Shown here one piece after another: positions 27,293 through 35,561 of a stretch of DNA of 64,000 nucleotides (its first letter is position 1; each line of letters opens with the position of its first letter). The notes under the pieces are model-generated. The model was not told the origin of the DNA, did no database searches, and saw only the letters and a list, made by a program, of their open reading frames with translations. Source of the stretch: Ramlibacter tataouinensis TTB310 (lineage in GTDB: Bacteria; Pseudomonadota; Gammaproteobacteria; Burkholderiales; Burkholderiaceae_C); assembly GCF_000215705.1 (NCBI RefSeq), contig NC_015677.1, forward strand, positions 570,001 to 634,000, in the 5' to 3' direction. The position numbers were made by a program, and so were the translations under genes.

Positions 27293-28474
27293 ATGTCCGA
27301 ATCCATCGTCATCGCCGGCTGCGCCCGCACCCCCATGGGCGCGTTCCAGGGCGACTTCTCCACGCTGGCCGCGCACGACCTGGGCGGCGCCGCCATCCGG
27401 GCCGCCGTCGAGCGCGCCGGCATCCCGGCCGACGCGGTGGGCGAGGTGCTGTTCGGCAACTGCCTGATGGCCGGCCAGGGCCAGGCGCCGGCGCGCCAGG
27501 CCGCGTTCAAGGGCGGCCTGCCCAAGAGCGCGGGCGCGGTGACGCTGTCCAAGATGTGCGGCTCGGGCATGAAGGCGGCCATGTTCGCGCACGACATGCT
27601 GCTGGCCGGCACGCACGAGATCATGGTGGCCGGCGGCATGGAGAGCATGACCAACGCGCCGCACCTGCTGCCCAAGGGGCGCAGCGGCATCCGCCTGGGC
27701 CATGACCGCATCTACGACCACATGATGCTGGACGGCCTGGAGGATGCCTACGAGCCCGGCCGCGCCATGGGCACCTTCGGCGAGGACTGCGCCGCCAAGT
27801 ACAGGTTCAGCCGCGAGGCCCAGGATGCGTTCGCCGTCGCGTCCGTCACGCGCGCCAAGAAGGCCACCGAATCGGGCGCCTTCGCCGCGGAGATCACCCC
27901 GGTGACGGTGAAGGAGCGCGCCGGCGAGCGCCTGGTGTCCATCGACGAGGGCCCGGGCAAGGTCAAGCTGGACAAGATCCCGCAGCTCAAGCCGGCGTTC
28001 AAGAAAGACGGCACCATCACCGCCGCCTCCAGCTCCAGCATCAACGACGGCGCGGCCGCGCTGGTGATGATGACCGAGGGCACGGCGCGCCGCCTGGGCG
28101 TGACGCCGCTGGCGCGCATCGTCGGCCATGCCATGCACGCCCAGGAGCCCAGCTGGTTCACCACCGCGCCGGTGGGCGCCACCCAGAAGCTGCTGGCCAG
28201 GACCGGCTGGAAGGTGGCCGACGTCGACCTGTGGGAGGTGAACGAGGCCTTCGCCGTGGTGCCCATGGCGCTGATGGAGGAGCTCAAGGTCGCGCACGAC
28301 ATCGTCAACGTCAACGGCGGCGCCTGCGCCCTGGGCCACCCGATCGGCGCCTCGGGCGCGCGCATCATGGTCACGCTGCTGCATGCGCTCAAGGCGCGCG
28401 GCGGCAAGCGCGGCATCGCCACGCTGTGCATCGGCGGCGGCGAGGGCACGGCCGTGGCGCTGGAGCTGCTCTGA
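27293..28474 (+). CDS. Acetyl-CoA acetyltransferase (thiolase)
   Basis: The 393-aa thiolase II-type enzyme condenses two acetyl-CoA or cleaves acetoacetyl-CoA. The acyl-accepting Cys is in LSKMCGSGMKA (about residue 87), the conserved His in GHPIGASGAR, and the second Cys in CIGGGEGTA near the C terminus. GGMESMTN and NEAFAVVPMAL are also intact. In this operon the likely job is acetoacetyl-CoA thiolysis at the end of leucine or fatty-acid breakdown. AAGGAG precedes the ATG. The stop overlaps the next gene by four bases. Confidence 0.92.
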   Translation: MSESIVIAGCARTPMGAFQGDFSTLAAHDLGGAAIRAAVERAGIPADAVGEVLFGNCLMAGQGQAPARQAAFKGGLPKSAGAVTLSKMCGSGMKAAMFAHDMLLAGTHEIMVAGGMESMTNAPHLLPKGRSGIRLGHDRIYDHMMLDGLEDAYEPGRAMGTFGEDCAAKYRFSREAQDAFAVASVTRAKKATESGAFAAEITPVTVKERAGERLVSIDEGPGKVKLDKIPQLKPAFKKDGTITAASSSSINDGAAALVMMTEGTARRLGVTPLARIVGHAMHAQEPSWFTTAPVGATQKLLARTGWKVADVDLWEVNEAFAVVPMALMEELKVAHDIVNVNGGACALGHPIGASGARIMVTLLHALKARGGKRGIATLCIGGGEGTAVALELL

Positions 28475-29136
28475 ACATCCTGGTGATCGGCGCCTCGCGC
28501 GGCATCGGCCTGGAGTTCGTGCGCCAGTACCGCGCGCAGTGGGACCGCGTCGTCGCGACGGCGCGCGACGACGCCGGCCTGGCCCGCATCGAGGCGCTGG
28601 GCGCCAAGGCCATCCGCCTGGACGTGGCCGATCCGGCCAGCCTCAGCGGCCTGGCCTGGCAGCTGGAAGGCGAGAAGTTCGACGTCGCGCTGTACGTGGC
28701 CGGCGTGTACAGCACGGCCGGCGCCACCCAGCCGCCCACGCGCGAGGAGTTCGACACCGTGCTGCACACCAACGTGCTGGGCGCGATGCAGGCCATCCCG
28801 CAGGTGGCGCCGCTGGTCGAGGCCGCCGGCGGCAGGTTCGCCTTCATCACCAGCGAGATGGGCTGCATAGGCCAGACCGACTCCAGCTTCGGCTGGACCT
28901 ACCGGGTCAGCAAGGCCGGCCTCAACATGGCGGTGGCCGCGGCCCAGCACGACTATCCCGCGGCCATCCTGGTGGCGATCAGCCCCGGCTGGGTCAGGAC
29001 CGACATGGGCGGCCCCGGCGCGCCGCTGGAAGCCGAGCGCAGCGTCGCCGCCATGCGCCAGACCCTGGCCGGCCTGACCCGCCGCCACAAGGGCGCCTTC
29101 CTCAACTACGATGGGCGCCGGTTCAAGAGCTGGTAG
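28471..29136 (+). CDS. Short-chain dehydrogenase/reductase, apparent CTG start
   Basis: The 221-aa SDR has the nucleotide-binding motif GASRGIG near its N terminus and the Ser-Tyr-Lys active site as TSEMG followed by YRVSK. The family normally begins with a short strand such as MNILVIGASRGIG. Here that reading needs the CTG at 28471 as start, overlapping the thiolase stop as CTGA. The next conventional start, GTG at 28483, would remove the first strand. I therefore place the start at CTG by homology and coupling, which is unusual. The substrate is unknown. Confidence 0.8.
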   Translation: MNILVIGASRGIGLEFVRQYRAQWDRVVATARDDAGLARIEALGAKAIRLDVADPASLSGLAWQLEGEKFDVALYVAGVYSTAGATQPPTREEFDTVLHTNVLGAMQAIPQVAPLVEAAGGRFAFITSEMGCIGQTDSSFGWTYRVSKAGLNMAVAAAQHDYPAAILVAISPGWVRTDMGGPGAPLEAERSVAAMRQTLAGLTRRHKGAFLNYDGRRFKSW

Positions 29137-29162
29137 GACCCGGCGCCGCGACCTGCGTGCTA

Positions 29163-29182
29163 TCCTTACCAGGGCGTAAGGA
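29163..29182. promoter_or_regulatory. Palindrome upstream of the AbrB-PIN toxin-antitoxin pair
   Basis: TCCTTAC (29163-29169) and GTAAGGA (29176-29182) form a perfect 7-bp inverted repeat with a 6-bp centre, ending 5 bp before the antitoxin start codon. This is the place and form of an autoregulatory operator bound by an AbrB-type antitoxin. It also carries the AAGGA that serves as ribosome-binding site. Confidence 0.6.
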
Positions 29183-29187
29183 ATCTC

Positions 29188-29460
29188 ATGCACACCACGC
29201 TCACCTCCAAAGGCCAGATGACGCTGCCGCAGGCCACGCGGGAGCAGCTAGGCTTGAAACCCGGCGACCAGCTGGTGGTGACCATTGCGGATGCCGACAC
29301 GATCGTCCTCAAGCGCCGCCGTCGCGAGCCGATCTCGGCTCTGCGGGGGCTGCTGCCGCCGCCCAGGGCGGCACTGACGGTGCAGGAGATGGACGACGGC
29401 TTGGCGGCTCACCTGAAAGGCAAGCACTCACCGGCGCCGGCCAAGCCCCGCCGCCGATGA
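29188..29460 (+). CDS. AbrB/SpoVT-type antitoxin
   Basis: The 90-aa protein has a swapped-hairpin AbrB domain at about 3-48 (TLTSKGQMTLPQATREQLGLKPGDQL split over the usual two strands), which binds DNA as a dimer. A basic, Pro-rich C-terminal tail follows that would wrap the toxin. It is directly followed by a PIN-domain toxin with overlapping ATGA. The pair is a VapBC-type toxin-antitoxin module, with the palindrome just upstream as its likely operator. Confidence 0.87.
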   Translation: MHTTLTSKGQMTLPQATREQLGLKPGDQLVVTIADADTIVLKRRRREPISALRGLLPPPRAALTVQEMDDGLAAHLKGKHSPAPAKPRRR

Positions 29461-29855
29461 TGGCCCTGGACACCAACCTGCTGGTGCGGCTGCTGACCAA
29501 CGACGATCCGCGCCAGGCATCCCGGGTCCAGGCTTGGCTGACGGCGCATGCCACCCCCACGAAGCCGGCCTACATCGACCACATCGTGCTGTGCGAACTG
29601 GCCCGGGTGCTCGAGCGCAGCTACGGCTACGCCCGGGCCGCGGTGCATACGGCGCTGGCCGCCTTGCTGGGCCAGGACCAGCTGCAGGTGGAATCGCCGG
29701 GCCAGGTCCGCCGCGCGCTCGCACTCTACGAGGCGGGTCCTGCCGACTTCTCCGATTACCTGTTGGCACAACGAGCGCAGGCTGCGGGCTTCGCGCCCGT
29801 GCTGACGCTGGACAAGCGCGCCGCCAAGGGCGCCACCCACCAATTGTTGCGTTAG
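29457..29855 (+). CDS. PIN-domain ribonuclease toxin, VapC-type
   Basis: The 132-aa protein has a PIN domain. Acidic residues expected for metal-dependent RNase activity are seen as Asp5 in ALDTNLLVRLL, the Glu in CELARVLERSYGY, the Asp in PADFSDYLLA, and a late Asp in LTLDKRAA. It begins with two consecutive ATG codons that overlap the antitoxin stop. Such toxins usually cut a specific tRNA or rRNA when the antitoxin is lost. All key residues look present, so the toxin is probably functional. It ends 11 bp before the acyl-CoA dehydrogenase start. Confidence 0.87.
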   Translation: MMALDTNLLVRLLTNDDPRQASRVQAWLTAHATPTKPAYIDHIVLCELARVLERSYGYARAAVHTALAALLGQDQLQVESPGQVRRALALYEAGPADFSDYLLAQRAQAAGFAPVLTLDKRAAKGATHQLLR

Positions 29856-29866
29856 GCAGGTCCGCC

Positions 29867-30994
29867 ATGCTGCTCACCCCCGACCAGGAAATGATCCGCG
29901 ACGCCGTGCGCGCGTTCGCGCAGGAGCAGCTGTGGCCGAATGCCGCGCGCTGGGACAAGGAGCACCACTTCCCGCGCGAGGCGCACCGCGGCCTGGCGGC
30001 GCTGGGCGCCTATGGCATTTGCGTGCCCGAGGAGCACGGCGGCGCGGGCCTGGACTACGTCACGCTGGCCCTGGTGCTGGAGGAGATCGCCGCCGGCGAC
30101 GGCGGCACCAGCACCGCCATCAGCGTCACCAACTGCCCGGTCAACGCCATCCTGATGCGCTATGGCAGCGCGGCGCAGAAGAAGCGCTGGCTCGCGCCGC
30201 TGGCCCAGGGCGAGCTGCTGGGCGCCTTCTGCCTGACCGAGCCGCACGTGGGCAGCGACGCCTCCGCCCTGCGCACCACGGCGGTGAAGCAGGGCGACGG
30301 CTACGTGATCAACGGCATCAAGCAGTTCATCACCAGTGGCCAACACGGCGACCTGGCCATCGTGGTCGCCGTCACCGACAAGGCGGCGGGCAAGAAGGGC
30401 ATGAGCGCCTTCCTGGTGCCCACCCGCACGCCCGGCTACGTGGTGGCGCGGCTGGAGGACAAGGTGGGCCAGCACTCCAGCGACACGGCCCAGATCAACT
30501 TCGATGGCTGCCGCATCCCGGCCGACCACCTGATCGGCGAGGAGGGCGAGGGCTACCGTATCGCGCTGTCGGCCCTGGAAGGCGGGCGCATCGGCATCGC
30601 CGCGCAGAGCGTGGGCATGGCGCGCAGCGCCTTCGAGGCGGCGCTGGCCTATGCCAGGGAACGCCAGAGCTTCGGCACGGCCATCTTCAACCACCAGGCG
30701 GTCGGCTTCCGGCTGGCCGACTGCGCCACGCGCATCGAGGCCGCGCGCCAGCTGGTCTGGCATGCCGCGGCCCTGCGCGACGCCGGGCGGCCCTGCCTGA
30801 AGGAGGCCGCCATGGCCAAGCTGTTCGCCAGCGAGATGGCCGAGCAGGTCTGCAGCGCCGCCATCCAGACCCTGGGCGGCTACGGCTACGTCAGCGACTT
30901 CCCGGTCGAGCGGATCTGGCGCGACGTGCGGGTGTGCCAGATCTACGAGGGCACCTCCGACGTGCAGAAGATCCTTATCCAGCGCGCGCTATGA
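29867..30994 (+). CDS. Acyl-CoA dehydrogenase
   Basis: The 375-aa FAD enzyme oxidises an acyl-CoA to the 2-enoyl-CoA. The signatures CLTEPHVGSDA and GGYGYVSDFPVERIWRD are present. The catalytic Glu is at the C-terminal site, IYEGTSDVQK, as in short-chain and branched-chain dehydrogenases, unlike LiuA upstream. It comes right after the toxin-antitoxin pair and its stop overlaps trkA as ATGA. Chain preference is uncertain. Short or branched acyl chains fit the neighbourhood. Confidence 0.9.
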   Translation: MLLTPDQEMIRDAVRAFAQEQLWPNAARWDKEHHFPREAHRGLAALGAYGICVPEEHGGAGLDYVTLALVLEEIAAGDGGTSTAISVTNCPVNAILMRYGSAAQKKRWLAPLAQGELLGAFCLTEPHVGSDASALRTTAVKQGDGYVINGIKQFITSGQHGDLAIVVAVTDKAAGKKGMSAFLVPTRTPGYVVARLEDKVGQHSSDTAQINFDGCRIPADHLIGEEGEGYRIALSALEGGRIGIAAQSVGMARSAFEAALAYARERQSFGTAIFNHQAVGFRLADCATRIEAARQLVWHAAALRDAGRPCLKEAAMAKLFASEMAEQVCSAAIQTLGGYGYVSDFPVERIWRDVRVCQIYEGTSDVQKILIQRAL

Positions 30995-32385
30995 GGATAG
31001 TCATCCTCGGCGCCGGCCGCGTGGGCGAGAGCGTGGCCGAAAGCCTGGTGTCCGAGCGCAACGACATCACGCTGATCGACCCCGACGCGCAGCGCCTGCG
31101 CGAGCTGGAGGAGCGGCTGGACCTGCGCGGCGTGGTGGGCAACGGCATCCACCCCAGCACCTTGGAGCGCGCCGGCATCCGCGACGCCGACATGCTGATC
31201 GCCTGCGCCACCCAGGACGAGACCAACCTGGTGGCCTGCAAGATCGCGCACGACCGCTTCGGCGTGCCGTCCACCGTCGCCCGGCTGCGCTCGGCCGAGT
31301 TCGTCGACGGCGGGCCGCTGCTGCAGGAGACCGGCTTCGCGGTGGACCACGTGATCTGCCCCGAGGAGTCGGTGGTGCGCTACATCCAGAAGCTGATCGA
31401 CTACCCCGAGGCGCTGCAGGTGCTGGAGTTCGCCCGCGGCCGGGCCCACCTGATCGCGGTGCGCGCGGTGGCCGGCAGCGCCATCGTCAACCGCAGCATC
31501 GCCGAGTTCCGCGCGCGGTTCCCCCACGCGCCCATGCGCGTGGTGGCGGTGTACCGGCAGGAGGCGCAGGTCACCTGCGAGGGCAGCACCCGCATCCTGC
31601 CGGGCGACGAGGTGTTCCTGCTGGCCGACCAGGAGCACCACCGCGCCGTGCTGGAGGCCATCCACGACGCCGACCAGCCGGTGCGCCGGGTCATGATCGC
31701 CGGCGGCGGCAACGTCGGCCTGCGGCTGGCGCGCCGCCTGGTCGGGCACTGCGAGGTCAAGCTGATCGAGCGCGACCCCAAGCGCTGCGAGTACCTGGCC
31801 ACCGAACTGCCCTCCGAGCTGCTGGTGCTGCAGGGCGACGGCACCGACGAGGAGCTGCTGGCCGACGAGAATGTCGGCAGCATGGACATGTTCCTGGCGC
31901 TGACCAGCGACGACGAGGACAACATCCTGTCGGCCATGCTGGCCAAGCGGCTGGGCGCGCGGCGCGTGCTGTCGCTGATCAACCGCCGCGCCTATGCCGA
32001 CCTGATGCAGGGCAGCACCATCGACATCGCGGTCTCGCCCGCGCACACCGTCATCGGCGAGCTGCTGGCGCACGTGCGCCGGGGCGACGTGGTGGCGGTG
32101 CACAGCCTGCGCCGCGGCGCAGCCGAGGCGCTGGAGGGCGTGGCCCACGGCGACGCCAAGACCTCCAGGCTGGTCGGACGCACCGTGGCCCACATCGACA
32201 GGACGCTGCCGGACGGCGTGCGCCTGGGCGCGGTGGTGCGCGGCGAGGGCGAGCGCCAGCGCGTGCTGATGCCCGGGCACGACCTGGTGATCGAGACCGA
32301 CGACCACCTGATCCTGTTCATCCCCAACAAGCGCCAGGTGCGCGAAGTCGAGCGCCTGTTCCAGGTGAGCGCCACCTTCTTCTAG
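30991..32385 (+). CDS. trkA: Trk potassium uptake system NAD-binding protein
   Basis: The 464-aa cytosolic regulator of the Trk K+ transporter is built of two RCK units. Each has a Rossmann NAD-binding half (MRIVILGAGRVGES at the start and VMIAGGGNVGLRLARRL at about 235-252) and a C-terminal RCK_C half. The length matches TrkA (458 aa in E. coli). The start is the ATG inside the preceding stop (ATGA). It is followed 2 bp later by trkH, so the gating ring and channel are made together. Confidence 0.95.
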   Translation: MRIVILGAGRVGESVAESLVSERNDITLIDPDAQRLRELEERLDLRGVVGNGIHPSTLERAGIRDADMLIACATQDETNLVACKIAHDRFGVPSTVARLRSAEFVDGGPLLQETGFAVDHVICPEESVVRYIQKLIDYPEALQVLEFARGRAHLIAVRAVAGSAIVNRSIAEFRARFPHAPMRVVAVYRQEAQVTCEGSTRILPGDEVFLLADQEHHRAVLEAIHDADQPVRRVMIAGGGNVGLRLARRLVGHCEVKLIERDPKRCEYLATELPSELLVLQGDGTDEELLADENVGSMDMFLALTSDDEDNILSAMLAKRLGARRVLSLINRRAYADLMQGSTIDIAVSPAHTVIGELLAHVRRGDVVAVHSLRRGAAEALEGVAHGDAKTSRLVGRTVAHIDRTLPDGVRLGAVVRGEGERQRVLMPGHDLVIETDDHLILFIPNKRQVREVERLFQVSATFF

Positions 32386-32387
32386 CC

Positions 32388-33848
32388 ATGCACAGCCTGG
32401 GACCGGTGCTGGCGGTGGTGGCGCGCGTGCTCGCCGGCTTCTCCTTTGCCTTCCTGGTGCCGCTGGCCTGGGCCTGGGTGCTGGACGAGCCCTGGCTGCG
32501 GCCGGTGTGGGCCGGCGCCTTCGCCGGTACCCTGGTGGCGGGCCTGGTGCTGGGCTGGATCGTCCGGCATGCACGGCGCGAGCTGCAGCCCAAGGACGGC
32601 TTCCTGCTGGTGACCCTGGTGTGGGTGGCGCTGCCGGCATGCTCGGCCATCCCGCTCTACCTGGCCGTGCCGGGCATCGACCTGGCGCACTCCTACTTCG
32701 AGTCGATGAGCGCGCTCACCGCCACCGGCGCCACGGCCCTGTCGGGGCTGGACGCGCTGCCGGTCTCGGTCAACGTCTGGCGCTGCTTCCTGCAGTTCGT
32801 GGGCGGGCTGGGCATCATCCTGCTGGTGGTGGCCGTGCTGCCGCTGCTGGGCCTGGGCGGCGTGCAGCTGTACCGGGCCGAGGCGCCGGGGCCCCTGAAG
32901 GACGCCAAGCTCACCCCGCGCATCGCGGAGACGGCGCGTGGTTTGTGGACCGTGTACTTCGTGCTGTCGGCGGCCTGCTTCCTGGCCTACCGCTGGGCCG
33001 GCATGGGCTGGGCCGACGCCTTCATGCACATGTGCAGCACCATGGGCCTGGGCGGCTTCTCCTCGCACGACGCCAGCTTCGGCTACTGGAACTCGCCGCT
33101 GATCGAGGGCGTGGCCATCGTCTTCATGGCGCTGTCGGGCATCAGCTTCGCGCGCTACTTCATCGTCTGGCGCAACCGCTCGGCGGCCACGCTGGTGCGA
33201 GACCAGGAGGTGCGGGCCTACGTCACGCTGCTGCTGCTGTCCATCGCGCTGCTGACCTGGCTGCTGGTGGACCGGGCGGTGTACGACGGCACCGCCGCCG
33301 CGCTGCGCGCCGCCGCCTTCCAGGTGGTCTCGCTGGCCACCACCACCGGCTACGCGTCCACCGACTACACCCAGTGGCCGGTGTTCGCGCCGGTACTGCT
33401 GATCTTCCTGGGCTGCTTCGTCTCCTGCGCCGGCTCCACCGGCGGCGGCATCAAGCTGGTGCGCATGATCCTGCTGGTCAAGCAGGCGCGGCGCGAGCTG
33501 GTGCGCATCATCCACCCGCGGGTGGTCAACCCGGTCACGTTGGGCGGCGCCACCGTGCCGCCGCAGGTGATCGCCAACGTGCTGGCCTACATGCTGATCT
33601 ACGGCGCCAGCATCGTCGGCCTCACCTTTTTGCTGCTGTTGTCGGGGCTGGAGCTGGTGACGGCGTTCTCGGCCGTCATCGTCTGCGTCAACAACATCGG
33701 CCCGGGCCTGGGCCTGGTCGGGCCGGCCGGCCATTTCGGCGTGCTCACCGACTTCCAGCTGTGGGTGCTGAGCTTCGCCATGCTGCTGGGCCGGCTGGAG
33801 CTGATGTCGGTGCTGGTGCTGTTCACGGTGCCGTTCTGGCGCAAGTGA
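32388..33848 (+). CDS. trkH: Trk potassium uptake system membrane protein
   Basis: The 486-aa integral membrane K+ transporter subunit contains the four repeated pore-loop segments of the Trk/Ktr family. They are visible as ALTATGATAL, STMGLGGFSS, LATTTGYASTDY and NNIGPGLG, with the glycines that form the selectivity filter. SCAGSTGGGIKLVR is a TrkH hallmark. It follows trkA directly. No separate promoter is obvious, so it probably shares the acyl-CoA dehydrogenase-trkA transcript. Confidence 0.95.
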   Translation: MHSLGPVLAVVARVLAGFSFAFLVPLAWAWVLDEPWLRPVWAGAFAGTLVAGLVLGWIVRHARRELQPKDGFLLVTLVWVALPACSAIPLYLAVPGIDLAHSYFESMSALTATGATALSGLDALPVSVNVWRCFLQFVGGLGIILLVVAVLPLLGLGGVQLYRAEAPGPLKDAKLTPRIAETARGLWTVYFVLSAACFLAYRWAGMGWADAFMHMCSTMGLGGFSSHDASFGYWNSPLIEGVAIVFMALSGISFARYFIVWRNRSAATLVRDQEVRAYVTLLLLSIALLTWLLVDRAVYDGTAAALRAAAFQVVSLATTTGYASTDYTQWPVFAPVLLIFLGCFVSCAGSTGGGIKLVRMILLVKQARRELVRIIHPRVVNPVTLGGATVPPQVIANVLAYMLIYGASIVGLTFLLLLSGLELVTAFSAVIVCVNNIGPGLGLVGPAGHFGVLTDFQLWVLSFAMLLGRLELMSVLVLFTVPFWRK

Positions 33849-33852
33849 GCCC

Positions 33853-34269
33853 ATGGCGCCCACCGACCCCTGTCCCTGCGGACGGGCTGACGCGAAAGGC
33901 CGGCCGCGGTCCTGGGCGCAGTGCTGTGGTCCGCACCTGCAGGACCCGCAGGGCTGTCCGGCGCCCGATGCGCAGGCGCTGATGCGCTCGCGGTACAGCG
34001 CGTTCGTCGTCGGCGATGCGGCCTACCTGCTGGCGACCTGGCACCCGAGCCGCCGCCCCGCCGAGGTGCGGTTCGAAGCGGGCGCCAAGTGGCTGGGGCT
34101 CGAGGTGCGCCGGCATCGCAGGGTCGGCCCCGATCACGCGGAGGTGGAGTTCGTGGCCCGCTGCCGGGTCGAGGGCCGGGCGGTGCGGCTGCACGAACGC
34201 AGCCGGTTCGTTCGGGAGGAGGGACGCTGGTACTACGTGGAGGGTGACGACCTCGAGCCTGCGGGGTAG
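33853..34269 (+). CDS. YchJ-like SEC-C motif protein
   Basis: The 138-aa protein begins with a cysteine-rich element, CPCG followed by QCCGPHL, the N-terminal zinc-binding segment of the YchJ/UPF0225 family. The middle holds DAQALMRSRYSAFVVGDAAYLLATWHP, also diagnostic. The rest is an NTF2-like fold ending GRWYYVEGD. The metal-binding residues are present. The function of the family is unknown. It begins 4 bp after trkH and is probably part of that transcript. Confidence 0.87.
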   Translation: MAPTDPCPCGRADAKGRPRSWAQCCGPHLQDPQGCPAPDAQALMRSRYSAFVVGDAAYLLATWHPSRRPAEVRFEAGAKWLGLEVRRHRRVGPDHAEVEFVARCRVEGRAVRLHERSRFVREEGRWYYVEGDDLEPAG

Positions 34270-34316
34270 CAGCTCTGCCGTTGCTACGATCCTGCCCCAC
34301 CTCCATCAGGATTTTC

Positions 34317-34997
34317 ATGCCGACCCTCCTCTCCTTCGCCGCCGTCCTGTTCGATTGCGACGGCGTGCTCGTCGACAGCGAGCCCATCACCAACGGCGTG
34401 CTGCGCGACATGCTGGAGGAGCTGGGCTGGCGGCTCACGCCTGAGGAATGCATGCGGCTGTTCGTCGGCAAGGCGGTGCGCGACGAGCGCTCGCTGATCG
34501 AGTCGCGCACCGGGCGCCCGCTCACCGACGCCTGGCTGGCCGAGTTCCGCGAGCGGCGCAACCAGGGGCTGCGCGAGCGATTGCAGGCGGTGCGCCATGC
34601 GCCCGAGGCGGTGGCGTGGGTGCACGGGCATTACCAGGGGCGCATCGCCTGTGCCTCCGGCGCCGACCTGTTCAAGGTCCGGCTGCAGCTGGAGATGACC
34701 GGCCTGATGCGCTGGTTCGACGGCCGCATCTTCAGCGGGCACGACCTGCCGCGCTCCAAGCCGCATCCCGACGTGTACCTGGCCGCCGCCGCCGCCCTGG
34801 GCGTGGACCCGCGGCGCTGCGCGGTGGTGGAGGACACGGTCACGGGCACCGCGGCCGGCGTGGCCGCGGGCGCCACCGTGTTCGGCTACAGCCCGCCCGA
34901 GGCCGGGCATGACGCGCCCGGCGCGCTGCGCGCCGCCGGCGCCGCGCGCATCTTCACCGACATGGCCGAGCTGCCGGAACTGCTGAGCAACGGTTAG
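34317..34997 (+). CDS. HAD-superfamily phosphatase, phosphoglycolate-phosphatase-like
   Basis: The 226-aa protein has the HAD nucleophile motif VLFDCDGVLVDSEP (first Asp near residue 12). A helical cap follows, then CASGAD (motif II), a Lys in RSKPHPDVY (motif III) and VEDTVTGTAAG (motif IV). This order is that of subfamily IA phosphatases acting on small phosphosugars or phosphoglycolate. The ATG with AGG upstream is preferred over an ATG 12 codons earlier. The substrate is unknown. Confidence 0.87.
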   Translation: MPTLLSFAAVLFDCDGVLVDSEPITNGVLRDMLEELGWRLTPEECMRLFVGKAVRDERSLIESRTGRPLTDAWLAEFRERRNQGLRERLQAVRHAPEAVAWVHGHYQGRIACASGADLFKVRLQLEMTGLMRWFDGRIFSGHDLPRSKPHPDVYLAAAAALGVDPRRCAVVEDTVTGTAAGVAAGATVFGYSPPEAGHDAPGALRAAGAARIFTDMAELPELLSNG

Positions 34998-35044
34998 GAT
35001 GGGGCGCCTCGCGGGGAGGCGCGTCACTGCAGGAGGAGGAATTC

Positions 35045-35539
35045 ATGAACAAGGCGCTTGTCGCATTGGCCGCGGCCCTGGCCGCAACGTCCCTGTCGCT
35101 CGCGGGCGGGGTCACCCCCAACGCCAACGGCTATCTGGTGCTGCCCCTCGCACCCGTGCTGGAGCAGGCCCAGACCCAGGGGGTGCTGGACGGCATGCCG
35201 GTGCGCTTCGGCGCCGGCCCGTCGGCGGCGGCCGGCACCGAGATCAAGGTCATGTCCTGGGCGCGGCCCGGCGACCTGCGCGGCTGGGGCATCCCGACGC
35301 CGCGCATGGCCGACGGCCGGCCGGTGTCGCTGACGCCCGAGCAGACCTGCCAGCTGGCGCTGCGCTACACGCTGGAGAGCCTGGTGGCGCAAGCCCGCAG
35401 GCACGGCGCCAAGGCCGTGGTCGACGTCGTCAGCTACAACGACGAGGTGGTGCTGGACAGCCCCACCAGCTTCGAGTGCATCCCGGGCCGGGCCAGCTCC
35501 GTCGTGAACCTCAAGGGCCGGATCGCGGCCCAGCCCTGA
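35045..35539 (+). CDS. Secreted protein of unknown function
   Basis: The 164-aa protein has a signal peptide (about 1-20, Lys then an Ala/Leu core ending SLAGG) and is otherwise mixed. The mature part contains GLLVLP-like strands, EIKVMSWARPGDLRGWGIP and AKAVVDVVSYND. Two Cys residues (in EQTCQLAL and FECIPG) could form a periplasmic disulfide. AGGAGGAGG precedes the ATG at good spacing. I recognise no family with confidence. It stands alone after the HAD gene, and a 7-bp-stem hairpin (35004-35022) lies between them. Confidence 0.75.
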   Translation: MNKALVALAAALAATSLSLAGGVTPNANGYLVLPLAPVLEQAQTQGVLDGMPVRFGAGPSAAAGTEIKVMSWARPGDLRGWGIPTPRMADGRPVSLTPEQTCQLALRYTLESLVAQARRHGAKAVVDVVSYNDEVVLDSPTSFECIPGRASSVVNLKGRIAAQP

Positions 35540-35541
35540 AG

Positions 35542-35560
35542 GCCGCGGCTTGGCCGCGGC
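35542..35560. terminator. GC-rich hairpin between convergent genes
   Basis: An 8-bp perfect stem (gccgcggc / gccgcggc) with a TTG loop lies just after the secreted-protein stop and before the clpP-like stop on the other strand. There is no T tract, so it is only a possible bidirectional transcript end. Confidence 0.4.
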
Positions 35561-35561
35561 G

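Noticed and set aside
35004..35022. Seven-bp-stem hairpin between the HAD gene and the secreted-protein gene
   Set aside because: It has no T tract, and short GC-rich hairpins are frequent by chance at this base composition.
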